A stretch of DNA of 64,000 nucleotides from Planctomycetota bacterium (GCA_026692665.1 JAPLOF010000026.1:80773-144772), one strand, 5' to 3'. Positions 42,496 to 51,884 are shown, counted from the first letter of the stretch. Program-made: numbers and translations. Notes: a model not told the origin generated them from the sequence alone.

Positions 42496-45400
42496 GCTCC
42501 ACCTCCATCGAGTTCCGTGCTGCCGGCCTGGAATGCGTCGAACGGCGCGTCGAGTCCTCGTTCACGCACCGAGTCGGTCAAGTTCATGTGCCGCAGAGCC
42601 TCGCGCACGCAGTGGTCCGTGTCTCCGCGCACGAGGCGCGCCAGGTCGCCCGGAGGTCCGGCCGGGTCGGTCTCCAGCGCGAGGGCGACGGGCAGCTCGC
42701 GCAGGAACATGCGGTGCCGCGGTTCCAGCGCGCGGCCGTCGAGCACGAACACGCAGCCACGGTCCGTCTCGCGGCGCATCAGCCGGCCGAATCCCTGCCG
42801 GAACTTCGACAGCGACTTGGGCATGTAGATCTGGCGGCGCTGCTCCGCGATCCCGATCGCAGCGCACTGCGCCTGGTGGTATCGGTCGGGCACGCCGTAG
42901 GGGAGCTTCACGATCACGAGGTACTGCAGGGCATCGCCCGGGAAGTCGGCGCCGTACCAGAACGTGTCGACGCCCATCAGCACGGATCCGACGCGTGCGC
43001 GGAAGAGGTCCGCGAGCTCTTCCTTCACGGTCCCTTCCTGGTTCTGGAACCAGAACGGGATGCGGCGCGCACGGAAGAAGCCCAGGAGTTCCTCGCCGAC
43101 GCGCTTCATGTCGTTCGCATTCGTGAACAGCACGAGCATGCGGCCGCGCGTGCGTTCACCGAGGTGCGCGACGAAGCGGCGGACGTAGGCCAGGAACGCG
43201 TCCTTGTCGCGCTGCACGTTCGGCGCGTCCTTCGGGATCGCCACGAGCACCCGACTCCAGTCGAACACGTCGGGCGCCTTGAACGTGCGCACCGAGCAGC
43301 CGCTGCGTTCCTCGCCCGGCGCCGGGCGCGCCGCGCGATCCAGGCCGAGGTAGGCCTTCGCGGCGTCGAAACCCCCGGCGATCCAGGTCGTCGCCGAGAG
43401 GAACGCGGCGTTCGCGAGCTCGGGGTAGTACGTGCGGCCGAGGACCTCGTTCGGGAGGAGCACACGGGCCGCGAGGACGAGCCCGCCGCGCGGTTCCGGC
43501 TCGACGTCGTAGAAGAACGTGTCGGTGAAGCTCGGCTTCTCGTCCTCGAGCGGCAGCCACGCGCCGATGGTCGTCAACGCCTCGTCGAGGTCCGCGCGCA
43601 CCAGGTCGAGTCCGCGTCGCAGGCCGCCCGCTCCGCGCAGCGGCAGGTCGGCGATGCGTTCGGCCAGGTCCGAGAGGCACGTCTCGAGCAGTGCTCCCGC
43701 GCGCGAAGTCTCGATGCGCGCACGAATCAAGTCCTCGCCCTGTTTCTCGGCGTATTCGCGCATCAGGAAGTGCTGCTCGCTCTCGGGCCGCAGGCGCAGC
43801 TCCTCGCGCCGCCAGGCGTCGAACTCGAGAGCGGTGCGCTCCAGCTCGTCGACGCAGGACTCGAGGTCCTCGTACGCGCCCGCCGCGTTGTCCGTGCAGT
43901 CGCCCGAGGGCGTCCCAGCCAGCACCTGGCGCGCGAGGCGGTCGAGCACGGCACGCGAGTACGGCCGATCGGGTTGGCGGATGCGCGAGAGGATCCCGCG
44001 CAGCTCGCGGAAGGAGAGCGTGCGGCTCCAGGCGTTGTGCGCCTGCTCGTGCAAGTGCTCGCACTCGTCGAAGACGAGACGGCGGAAGAACTCGGGGCGC
44101 GCCAGCGCGAACGCCTGGTTCACGAGGACGACGTGCGACTTCTCGGCCCGCTTGCGCGCGACCTCGGCGCCGCACGCCTGACGATCCTGTTTGTGCGTGC
44201 AGCAGCCGCTCTGTCCGCGCACGGCGCGCAGGATCGTCTCGAGCGCCTTCAGGTAGGGCGCCGTCGAGGAGATCCGGACCGGCGGCCGTCGCGGCAGACG
44301 ATCGAGGTCGCCCTCGAGGTCCGTCATCGCGAAGACCGCGAGCTGCGACCAGGCGAGCCACGCCTCGCCCGACTCGTCCTCGGGAACGCTCGCCTTCAGC
44401 GCGCGCCAGCACAGGTAGTTGTCGCGGCCCTTCAGCAGCGTCACGCGCATCCCGGGCGCCACACCCGCGCGCGAGAGCGCGGCCAGGGCGCGCGGCACCT
44501 CGCGGTCGAGAGCCTGCTCCTGCAGCGCGCGCGTGTAGGTCGCGATCCCGATCCGCACGTCGTGGCGGCGCGCCCAGAGGAGCGCTGGAACGAGGTACGC
44601 GAGGGTCTTGCCGGTGCCCGTCGGCGCGTGCACGAGCAGCAGCTCGCGCGAGCCGAGCGTCCGCGCGACCTCGCGCGCCGTCTGGTGCTGGCTCGCGCGG
44701 TACGAGCCCCGCAATCCGTCTTTTCCGCCGAAAAGCTCCAGCAGATGCCGCTCGAAGATCTCGTCGAGCAGCGTCATGTCCTCGGGATCGAAGGGCATGT
44801 CGCCCTCGCGATCCGCCGGGACGTTGTCGAGGCCCGACCAGCGCTCCATCTCTCGCGCGCAGGCCGGCCGGGCGTCGTCCAGCAGGTCTTCGAGTGCCTG
44901 CTCGTGGCGCGAGAAGCGCGCGAGGCGTCCGTCCTCCACGCCCGTCAACGCGGTGCCGGCCCAGGCCGACGTGGCGTCGAGCAGGGACAGCGCGAGGCCC
45001 ATCCGGCCCGCGGCTGGTGCGTCCGTCGCGGCCAGTCCTCGCCAGGCGCGCGTGCAGGCGGCGGCGAGCACGCACAGCAGCGGTTCCTCGAGCGCGTGGA
45101 CGCGCCGGGCCAGCTCGATCGTCGCGCCACGCACGTCGTGCGGTCCGAATCCGAACTGCGGCGCATCCTTGGCCAGCAGCGCGACGAGGCCCTCGCGCCG
45201 GCCCGCGAGACGTCCCGGCAAGAAGAGGCCGGCGAGCTCGTCGAGGCCGATGCACGCGCCCGTCTCGCGACCGGTCATCTGCTCGTGCCATGCGCCGTAC
45301 GACTCGGCATCGGGCACGACGACGGGCAGGGATCCGACGAACGCGACGAGCTCCGACCAGGCTTCCTCCGGCCCGAGCGCACCTTCGAACGCGACGTCGT

Positions 45401-45647
45401 CGAGGCCGAAGTCGCGAGCCGCGGCGGACTCGCGCGGAGCGCAGACCGCATCGAAGCTCTCCCACACGCCGGGCTCCGCGCCCGGCCGGATGGCCTGGAT
45501 GCGCACCAGCGTGTCGAGTCCGGGATCCGGACCCGTCGTCCACGGCACCACGAAGGCCGGACGAGGTCCCCGGACGGGCCGCGGCTCGGCCTGACCCGCG
45601 CCGCGCGTCGCCGGATTCTGGGGCGGGAGGATCACTCGGCGCATCAT
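42492..45647 (-). CDS. DinG/XPD-type iron-sulfur helicase with degenerate N-terminal exonuclease-like domain
   Basis: A 1051-residue helicase. Walker A A-P-T-G-T-G-K-T-L is near residue 346. Four cysteines in C-C-T-H-K-Q-D-R-Q-A-C and nearby fit the cluster-binding loop. Motif II is D-E-C-E-H in place of D-E-A-H, and the last motif is Q-G-F-G-R-L-M-R-R. The first 190 residues follow a DnaQ-like exonuclease in outline (V-V-P-W-T-T-G-P-D-P for the usual D-x-E-T-T-G-x-D-P), but the catalytic acids are gone. It overlaps prmA. Family role: unwinding DNA or RNA-DNA hybrids in repair. Confidence 0.85.
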   Translation of the reverse strand: MMRRVILPPQNPATRGAGQAEPRPVRGPRPAFVVPWTTGPDPGLDTLVRIQAIRPGAEPGVWESFDAVCAPRESAAARDFGLDDVAFEGALGPEEAWSELVAFVGSLPVVVPDAESYGAWHEQMTGRETGACIGLDELAGLFLPGRLAGRREGLVALLAKDAPQFGFGPHDVRGATIELARRVHALEEPLLCVLAAACTRAWRGLAATDAPAAGRMGLALSLLDATSAWAGTALTGVEDGRLARFSRHEQALEDLLDDARPACAREMERWSGLDNVPADREGDMPFDPEDMTLLDEIFERHLLELFGGKDGLRGSYRASQHQTAREVARTLGSRELLLVHAPTGTGKTLAYLVPALLWARRHDVRIGIATYTRALQEQALDREVPRALAALSRAGVAPGMRVTLLKGRDNYLCWRALKASVPEDESGEAWLAWSQLAVFAMTDLEGDLDRLPRRPPVRISSTAPYLKALETILRAVRGQSGCCTHKQDRQACGAEVARKRAEKSHVVLVNQAFALARPEFFRRLVFDECEHLHEQAHNAWSRTLSFRELRGILSRIRQPDRPYSRAVLDRLARQVLAGTPSGDCTDNAAGAYEDLESCVDELERTALEFDAWRREELRLRPESEQHFLMREYAEKQGEDLIRARIETSRAGALLETCLSDLAERIADLPLRGAGGLRRGLDLVRADLDEALTTIGAWLPLEDEKPSFTDTFFYDVEPEPRGGLVLAARVLLPNEVLGRTYYPELANAAFLSATTWIAGGFDAAKAYLGLDRAARPAPGEERSGCSVRTFKAPDVFDWSRVLVAIPKDAPNVQRDKDAFLAYVRRFVAHLGERTRGRMLVLFTNANDMKRVGEELLGFFRARRIPFWFQNQEGTVKEELADLFRARVGSVLMGVDTFWYGADFPGDALQYLVIVKLPYGVPDRYHQAQCAAIGIAEQRRQIYMPKSLSKFRQGFGRLMRRETDRGCVFVLDGRALEPRHRMFLRELPVALALETDPAGPPGDLARLVRGDTDHCVREALRHMNLTDSVRERGLDAPFDAFQAGSTELDGGGA

Positions 45648-45906
45648 GACACGGCGTCTCCTGCCCCATGGACGACCGAGTCGACCCCCGGTCGCGGGTC
45701 GGGTGCCGGATTCCGCTCGCGGAGGTCCGGACTTGTGCGGAGGGGCCGCCTGCGGGGCTGCTCGCCTGCCCCAGGCGCTCCGGAGCCTGTGCTCGACGGA
45801 TCGGCGGGGGAAGGGCTATCCTGCTCCGCCTTTTCCTCGCGGCCGACGCCCCGAGGACGCCGTACGGCACCGCCCCTCGAACCCCGCAACGCACCCAGAC
45901 GATCCG

Positions 45907-46977
45907 ATGGAGATCACGACGATCCAGTACGACGGTTACGAGAAGGTGGTCCGCTGCCGCGACGTGAAGTCCGGCCTGCACGCGCTGATCGCCGTGCACG
46001 ACACCACCCTCGGACCGGCGCTCGGCGGGATGCGGATGCTGCCCTACGCGCGCGAGGACGACGCGCTGTTCGACGTGCTGCGCCTCGCGAAGGGCATGAC
46101 CTACAAGTCGGCCGCGGCCGAGACCGGCCTCGGAGGCGGCAAGTCGGTGATCATCGGCGACCCGGCCACGCTGAAGAGCGAGGCGCTGTTCCGCGCGATG
46201 GGGCGTTTCGTGGACAGCCTCGACGGCAAGTACATCACCGCCGAGGACATGAACATCGGCATCAAGGACCTCGAGATCGTGCGCAAGGAGTCGCGCTGGG
46301 TCACGGGGCTCTCGCGCGAGTCGGGCAGCTCCGGGAACCCGAGCCCGTACACCGCGATCGGTTGCCACCACGGCATGCGCGCGGTGCTCGAGGAACTGGA
46401 CGGCAAGGCCGACTTCAAGGGCAAGCGCATCCTCATCCAGGGCGTCGGCGCCGTCGGCGGCCGCCTGGCGGAGCTGGTCCAGGCCGACGGCGCGCACGTG
46501 ATCGTGTGCGACATCGACGAGGCCAAGGCGACGCGTCTCGCGAAGGAGCACGGCTGGGAAGTCGTCGCCGACGCGAAGCACGTGGACGTGCCGTGTGACA
46601 TCTACGCCCCCTGCGCGCGCGGCGAGGGCATCCACGACGCCACGATCCCGCGCCTCAAGTGCCGCGCGATCGCCGGCGCGGCGAACAACCAGCTGCTCGA
46701 GCAGCGCCACGGCCGCGACCTCAAGGCGCGCGGGATCCTGTACGCCCCGGACTTCCTCATCAACGCGGGCCGCATCATCAACGTGTCGATCGAGATGCTC
46801 CCCGGCGGCTACGACGAGAAGAAGTCGCTGACGAAGATCGAGAGCATCCACACGAACCTGAAGAAGGTCTTCGAGATCGCCAAGACCGAGGGCATCCCGA
46901 CGCACGAAGCCGCCGTTCGCCTGGCCGAGCAGCGCATCGCCAAGGGCCGCGCCGCCAAGCTGGCCGCGAAGGCCTGA
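45907..46977 (+). CDS. Leucine/valine-type amino acid dehydrogenase
   Basis: A 356-residue NAD-dependent enzyme that deaminates branched-chain amino acids or the like. L-G-P-A-L-G-G-M-R-M near residue 36, the catalytic-lysine region L-A-K-G-M-T-Y-K-S near 63, G-G-G-K-S-V-I near 81 and the Rossmann motif G-V-G-A-V-G-G near 180 match the Glu/Leu/Phe/Val dehydrogenase family, close to leucine dehydrogenase. Exact substrate is not certain. Divergent from the helicase, with a 259-bp gap that shows no other gene. Confidence 0.92.
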   Translation: MEITTIQYDGYEKVVRCRDVKSGLHALIAVHDTTLGPALGGMRMLPYAREDDALFDVLRLAKGMTYKSAAAETGLGGGKSVIIGDPATLKSEALFRAMGRFVDSLDGKYITAEDMNIGIKDLEIVRKESRWVTGLSRESGSSGNPSPYTAIGCHHGMRAVLEELDGKADFKGKRILIQGVGAVGGRLAELVQADGAHVIVCDIDEAKATRLAKEHGWEVVADAKHVDVPCDIYAPCARGEGIHDATIPRLKCRAIAGAANNQLLEQRHGRDLKARGILYAPDFLINAGRIINVSIEMLPGGYDEKKSLTKIESIHTNLKKVFEIAKTEGIPTHEAAVRLAEQRIAKGRAAKLAAKA

Positions 46978-46994
46978 TCGCGGCGGGGCGCAGC

Positions 46995-47666
46995 GTGGAC
47001 TTCTCTCCGCGCATCGCCCTGCTCGCGCTGCTCCTGCTGGTCCTGCCCGCGGCCGTCACGGTCCTGTTCCTGTCGCGCCAGGCCCATCGGGCCGTCACCG
47101 CGGGCGCGCAGCCGGGAGGGACGCTGGCGGGGCGCCTCGAGCCGCGCGGGGGAGCGGCACCCAGCGCCTCCGTGGAGGGCGCCGACGTGGAGATCGCCGG
47201 CGTGGCGATCGACGGTTCCTCCCGCGTCCTCGCGCGTGGCACGACCGACGCGAATGGGCGGTTTGCGCTCGCCGTCGAGCCGTACCAAGGCACGTACGAG
47301 GTCCGCGTTCGCGGAGGAGTCTGGCAGCCATCCGCGGTGCCCGCGTCGCTGCTCGACTCCGCGGGCGCCGAAGTCCTGGTCCCCGTTCACCCCGGCGCGC
47401 GCCTCGAGCTCGGCTTCGCCCGGCGCTCGAAGTCCGCGGTCCGCGGCGGCGACTGGACGCTGGACGGCGAAGTCGGCCGCAGCTGGTTCTCCGCGTGGGG
47501 CGGCTCGCGCTTCGAGCGCAGCGGCTCGTTCACCGGCCCCGAGCTGGTCGTCGAGGGGCTCCCGCCGATGCGCGCGCGCATCGTGGTGCGGCTCGACGGA
47601 GGGGATCGCACGGAGCTCGTGATCGACCTCGCGGTCGGCCCGAATCGGCACACGGTCGAGTTCTAG
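46995..47666 (+). CDS. Membrane-anchored protein with a carboxypeptidase-regulatory-like domain
   Basis: A 223-residue protein from GTG 46995, 18 bp after the dehydrogenase. It has one N-terminal membrane segment (L-L-A-L-L-L-L-V-L-P-A-A-V). The next 100 residues form a beta-rich unit with A-N-G-R-F-A-L-A-V-E-P-Y-Q-G-T-Y-E-V-R-V-R, typical of CarboxypepD-reg-like folds used for extracellular scaffolds. The rest is beta-rich and unrecognised. Confidence 0.7.
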   Translation: MDFSPRIALLALLLLVLPAAVTVLFLSRQAHRAVTAGAQPGGTLAGRLEPRGGAAPSASVEGADVEIAGVAIDGSSRVLARGTTDANGRFALAVEPYQGTYEVRVRGGVWQPSAVPASLLDSAGAEVLVPVHPGARLELGFARRSKSAVRGGDWTLDGEVGRSWFSAWGGSRFERSGSFTGPELVVEGLPPMRARIVVRLDGGDRTELVIDLAVGPNRHTVEF

Positions 47667-47799
47667 TTCGCGCAGCTCGAAGGCGTGCCCACCCGCCCGT
47701 CCGGTGCCCGCGCGGGGGCCACCTGCCGCGCTCCAGCGGGTTCGCGCCGACCGTGGTAGGTTTCCAGATGGCGCGCATCGTCCGCGCCAAGAGCCCCCC

Positions 47800-48909
47800 A
47801 TGCACAAGCTGATCCATCTCGCGGCCTCGGTCGCGCTGTGCGCCGTCGCAGCGTCCGCCCAGACCACGTTCGTCTTCGACGTCGTCCAGTCCTCCAGCAA
47901 CTTCACGTGGAGCGGGACCTCCTCGCTCGGGAACATCGTCGGGAATCCGTCGAACGCGTTCCAGCTCGCGGGCACGACGAACCTCGACCTCGTGCTGCAG
48001 AGCGGCGCGCAGCCCTTCGCGTCCGGCGCATTCAGCGGCGGCGCCGCGGCCGCGGTTCCGGACCTCCACGGGCGGATCAACAACGTGCTCCCGTTCCTGC
48101 CGCCGCTCGCGACGATCGACGTGCTCGGGCTCGTCCTCAGCCCCACGTCCCCTTCGTTCACGGTCGGAGTTGGCGGCGCGTTCACAGGCTCGGTCTCGCT
48201 GACCGCGCTGGCCGGGAGTCTCGTCGTGACGCCGCTCGGCAGCGCGCCGACGAGCACGCCGCTCGCCGGCAGCTCGTCCGCTCCCGGGGTGGTGAACGGA
48301 ACGCTGACGCTCGTCGGAGGCGCGCTGCGCTTGAACGCGCCCGTGAACTCCTCGTTCGCGTTCAGCGATCCGACGAGCGGCGCGAGCGGGACGATCACCG
48401 TCGTGGGCACGCTGGTCGCGCAGTATCCGCTCGTCGCGAGCTTCTGTGCCGGCGATGGCACGGGCGCGGCATGCCCCTGCGGCAACACGGCGCCGGCCGG
48501 TTCGGGGCGCGGCTGCCTGAACTCGACGGGCGTCGGAGCTCTGCTCGCCGTGTCGGGCGCGCCCGTCGTCTCGGCGGACACGCTCGTGCTCTCGGCCAGC
48601 GGGATGCCCGCGACCGGCACGACGCTCTTCTTCCAGGGCACGGGCGAGGCGGGGGCCGGCGCCGGCGTCGTGTTCGGCGACGGCAAGCGCTGCGCGGCCG
48701 GCACGGTGACGCGGCTCGGCACGAAGACGAATGCGGGCGGCGCGTCGGGCTACCCGGTCGCGGGCGATCTCTCCGTGTCGGTGCGCGGTGTGGTTCCCGC
48801 CGCGGGTGCGACGCGCACGTACCAGGCCTGGTACCGCAACAGCGCCTCGTTTTGCACTCCGGATGGGTTCAACCTGACGAACGGCGTGCGGGTGGCCTGG
48901 ATTCCCTAG
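47800..48909 (+). CDS. Secreted protein with planctomycete C-terminal CPCGN domain
   Basis: A 369-residue secreted protein with a signal peptide ending A-S-A-Q-T. Residues 20-210 are Ser/Thr/Gly/Ala-rich and beta-like without recognised motifs. The last 150 residues carry C-A-G-D-G-T-G-A-A-C-P-C-G-N, G-C-L-N-S, F-F-Q-G-T, F-G-D-G-K-R-C, W-Y-R-N and F-N-L-T-N-G and closely parallel the C-terminus of the metalloprotease at 4953-7820. This is probably a shared surface or secretion domain. Confidence 0.82.
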   Translation: MHKLIHLAASVALCAVAASAQTTFVFDVVQSSSNFTWSGTSSLGNIVGNPSNAFQLAGTTNLDLVLQSGAQPFASGAFSGGAAAAVPDLHGRINNVLPFLPPLATIDVLGLVLSPTSPSFTVGVGGAFTGSVSLTALAGSLVVTPLGSAPTSTPLAGSSSAPGVVNGTLTLVGGALRLNAPVNSSFAFSDPTSGASGTITVVGTLVAQYPLVASFCAGDGTGAACPCGNTAPAGSGRGCLNSTGVGALLAVSGAPVVSADTLVLSASGMPATGTTLFFQGTGEAGAGAGVVFGDGKRCAAGTVTRLGTKTNAGGASGYPVAGDLSVSVRGVVPAAGATRTYQAWYRNSASFCTPDGFNLTNGVRVAWIP

Positions 48910-49073
48910 GCCGCGGAAACCGTTCGCAGTCCTTCGCGATCAAGGCCTGGGAGTCGGGCTTCCCGAGAGCAGCGGGCACGATCTCCGCTTGCTCCGCCTG
49001 GAACCCGGGAGGGGCACAGGCCCGAGGCGGATCCGGGACGGCGGGAGACGCCACACCCTAAGCTCCACCGCAC

Positions 49074-50135
49074 GTGTCGGCGCATCCCGAGAAGACCGTG
49101 GACGAGACCCGGCAGCGTAGCCGCCTCGTCCTGCTCGACGCGATGCGCAGCGTCTCGATCCTGCGGGTCGTGCTCATCCACGTCTTCGTTCGATTCGAGC
49201 ACCCAGCGCTCGTCCCGTTCAGCTTCCTCGCGCCCGGCATGCCGATCGTGTTCGCGGTCAGCGGCGCGTTGTCCTACGCGGCGCTCTCGAAGGACGGGGA
49301 CGGGGACACCGCTCGATTCTGGCGCAGCCGCGCGAGGCGGCTCCTGGTTCCGTTCTGGACCTATGCGGCGTTCGCGGTCGCCGTCCTGCTCGCGCTCGAT
49401 GCGGGCATGGGGCACGCCTGGCACGCCGTCGATCACGGCGCGCTCTGGCGCTGGGCGTTGCCGATCGTCCAACCGATGGCGAGTCCGAGCCTGAAGGCCC
49501 TCGCGTCGCACCTGTGGTTCGTCCCGCCGTTCGTGTTCCTGCTCGCGACGGCCCCGCTCGCCGTCGCCTTGCACCGGCGGCTGCCGTGGGCCGGGCTGTT
49601 CGTGTTCCTCGCGGCCACGGCTGTCGTCGAGTTCGAGGGCCTCGTGCTGCCGAGCAGCCTGAGCACCACGCTGTACTTCGGCATCGCCTTCCAGTGCGGG
49701 TTCGGACTGACGGACGGCAGCTTCTCGAAGTTGCGCCCGGTCGCATTGCTCGCGGCCAGTCTGGTGCTCCTCGCCAGCGGTGTCGGCTGGCACCACCACG
49801 TCGCGCCTGGAACCGTCGTGAACAGCGTGCCTCTCGCCCAGATCCTCGTCGGTCTCGCGTTCCTGCCCCTGTGGCTGGTGGGGCGAGAGCCCGTGCGCCG
49901 GGCGTTCGAGGGTCGACTGCTCGCCGCGGCGAGCACAGCGGTGAACCGGCGCGCCTACACGCTGTTCCTGTGGGGGCCGGCGGCGACCGAAGCGGCCTGG
50001 CGGATCGGACGCCACGCTCCGGCGTCCATGTTCCTCGTCACGTACCTCGCGGCGGCGGCGATCCTGCTCTTCCTCGTGGCCTGGGTGTTCGGCCGCGTCG
50101 AGGACCACGCGGCCCGGCGGATCCGGCCGGCCTGA
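49074..50135 (+). CDS. Acyltransferase family 3 membrane protein
   Basis: A 353-residue polytopic protein, GTG start, with about 10 hydrophobic segments. The family core is visible as S-I-L-R-V-V-L-I-H-V near residue 28 (Arg and His of the acyl-transfer site), followed by F-A-V-S-G-A-L and R-S-R-A-R-R-L-L-V-P-F. Such enzymes O-acylate surface sugars. The polysaccharide island is 8 kb away, so a link is only possible. Confidence 0.85.
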   Translation: MSAHPEKTVDETRQRSRLVLLDAMRSVSILRVVLIHVFVRFEHPALVPFSFLAPGMPIVFAVSGALSYAALSKDGDGDTARFWRSRARRLLVPFWTYAAFAVAVLLALDAGMGHAWHAVDHGALWRWALPIVQPMASPSLKALASHLWFVPPFVFLLATAPLAVALHRRLPWAGLFVFLAATAVVEFEGLVLPSSLSTTLYFGIAFQCGFGLTDGSFSKLRPVALLAASLVLLASGVGWHHHVAPGTVVNSVPLAQILVGLAFLPLWLVGREPVRRAFEGRLLAAASTAVNRRAYTLFLWGPAATEAAWRIGRHAPASMFLVTYLAAAAILLFLVAWVFGRVEDHAARRIRPA

Positions 50136-50233
50136 CCGCGATCGGCGGACCGCTCCCGGGGCGCGAATCTCATCCGCCGATCCGTGCGTCCGCGCGTGGG
50201 AGTCCGATCACGAGCTCGTGATCGCGGCGCCGA

Positions 50234-51160
50234 TCACTCCTTGCGCAGGAACTCGACCAGGTCCTTCTCGAGCTCCGCGAGGCCGTACTCCGGCACGGTC
50301 AGGCACCGGTACACGATGCGCGCGAGGGGCTCGGGCGTGTTCGGGTTCAGGTCCTTCGGCGGCGGGTAGCTCAGGAAGTAGCTGAGCGACATGCGCTCGA
50401 CCTCGCCGCCCTGTTCACGGCCGGCGTACTGCCACGGTACTTCGTCGAACGGCAGGACGCCGGTCAGGATCTCGTAGAGCATCACGCCGATGCCCATCAC
50501 GTCGGCCTTGCTCTCGCGCAGGAGCAGCGGGTTGTAGTGCGGCGTCGTCGTCGCGATGCCGCGCTCGTCCACGCGCAGCGCGGGGTCGATCAGGACGACC
50601 GCGCCCGACGGCTTGACCAGCACGTTCTCGGGCTTGAGATCGCCGTGATAGGCCAGCTGGCCCGTGCGATTGAGCTTCATCAGCGAGCGCACGATCGTGA
50701 GGAACCAGTTGAGGCGGATGCCCTCGAGCGCGCGGATCTTCTCGCGCAGCGTCTTGCCGCGCGCGTACTCGAGCGCGAGCACGGGCCGGCCTTCGTGGTT
50801 GAAGATCTCGCGCAACTGGACGACGTTCGGGCTCTTGACGCGCTCGAGCAGCGCGGCTTCGGCGCGCAGCGTGTCGTCGATCTCGTGCACGTCGAGGAAG
50901 TCGATGCGCACGCCGTCGTTGCGGAAGAAGACGGCTTCGGCCGGCGTCTCGTCGGGGCTGATGCCCTCGGGACGGCGCTGGTTCGTGATCTCGAGGAAAC
51001 GGGTCACGTAGCGTCCGCCACCGGCGACGTCGCCGAGCTTCAGGGCGACCTTGCGGCCTTCCGTGTCTTCCGCGATGTAGACGAGGGCGAAACCGCCGCG
51101 CGCGAGGAACTCGACGACGCGATACGTGCCGATGAGCTCGCCAGCTTCGAGCTTGATCAT
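50234..51160 (-). CDS. Atypical protein kinase-fold protein
   Basis: A 308-residue single-domain kinase homologue without a membrane segment. The glycine loop is A-R-G-G-F-A-L-V-Y near residue 20 and the ATP lysine is in V-A-L-K-L near 38. The catalytic loop is H-G-D-L-K-P-E-N-V-L instead of H-R-D, and the metal motif is I-D-P-A instead of D-F-G. Asp, Lys and Asn are kept, so activity is possible but regulation by the activation segment probably differs. Substrate unknown. Confidence 0.85.
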   Translation of the reverse strand: MIKLEAGELIGTYRVVEFLARGGFALVYIAEDTEGRKVALKLGDVAGGGRYVTRFLEITNQRRPEGISPDETPAEAVFFRNDGVRIDFLDVHEIDDTLRAEAALLERVKSPNVVQLREIFNHEGRPVLALEYARGKTLREKIRALEGIRLNWFLTIVRSLMKLNRTGQLAYHGDLKPENVLVKPSGAVVLIDPALRVDERGIATTTPHYNPLLLRESKADVMGIGVMLYEILTGVLPFDEVPWQYAGREQGGEVERMSLSYFLSYPPPKDLNPNTPEPLARIVYRCLTVPEYGLAELEKDLVEFLRKE

Positions 51161-51318
51161 GGGGAGGACCGGGGTACCAGGCGAGGAGGGGATGACCGCG
51201 CGACGTACGCCGCGACCTCAGCCCTTTTCGGGATCCGGAGGGCGGGGGTTGAGTTCTTTTCCGCCCGATCGCGGGCGATCCCCTGCCGGTCCGCAGGGCA
51301 GCACGCTCCCCGCGTGCT

Positions 51319-51411
51319 TCAGCGCTTGCAGCAGCCGCCGCCGCCGAAGAACCAGCCGGCCAGCAGCAGGATGGCGACCACGCCCACGACGAGAAGAGTT
51401 CCCAGGCTCAC
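51319..51411 (-). CDS. Tiny membrane protein ending in Gly4-Cys-Cys
   Basis: A 30-residue ORF from GTG 51411, with AGGA about 11 bases upstream. After S-L-G-T come some 17 hydrophobic residues (L-L-V-V-G-V-V-A-I-L-L-L), then W-F-F-G-G-G-G-C-C-K-R. The single-span shape with a reactive cysteine pair looks deliberate and is unlike shadow ORFs nearby. Function unknown. Confidence 0.45.
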   Translation of the reverse strand: MSLGTLLVVGVVAILLLAGWFFGGGGCCKR

Positions 51412-51438
51412 GAACGGGATCCTAGGACCGGGCGATCC

Positions 51439-51849
51439 TCAGCGCGAGCGGCGACCGGCGAGCTCTTCCACGGAGACTTCGACGAGCTGCGCCGCCGGGC
51501 TCGCCGCCAGAATGCGGCTGGCGCCCGCGAGGACCGTGCCGCTGCCGAGCCACTCCGGCTCGCGCTGGTGGGGGCGGTAGCGCCAGGCGCGGCCTTCGGA
51601 GTCGACGATGCCGATCTCCTGGCCGTAGGCGTTGCGCACGCTGAACCACCCGCGTGCCGCCGTGTTCGGCTCTTCGAACCGCACGATCCACCCGGGAAGC
51701 GAGGCGCCGTCGACGAGGTCCCAGGCCCGCACGGCGCGCGACTGCAGGACGACGGCCTCCGCTAGCCTGGGAGGCGAGTTCGACGTGGTGGTCCTGCACG
51801 CCGCGCACGCGAGGAACACGACGGCGATCGCGATGCGCGAGAGATCCAC
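51439..51849 (-). CDS. Small lipoprotein of unknown function
   Basis: About 136 residues from GTG 51849. The signal I-A-I-A-V-V-F-L-A-C-A-A-C offers two possible lipidation cysteines. The mature part is a short beta-rich domain (W-I-V-R-F-E-E, G-W-F-S-V-R-N-A-Y-G-Q-E-I-G-I-V-D-S-E-G). It is divergent from the methionine aminopeptidase gene. Not recognised. Confidence 0.65.
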   Translation of the reverse strand: MDLSRIAIAVVFLACAACRTTTSNSPPRLAEAVVLQSRAVRAWDLVDGASLPGWIVRFEEPNTAARGWFSVRNAYGQEIGIVDSEGRAWRYRPHQREPEWLGSGTVLAGASRILAASPAAQLVEVSVEELAGRRSR

Positions 51850-51884
51850 GACCTCCGTATCGGATGCATCCCCGGTGGGCTGAA

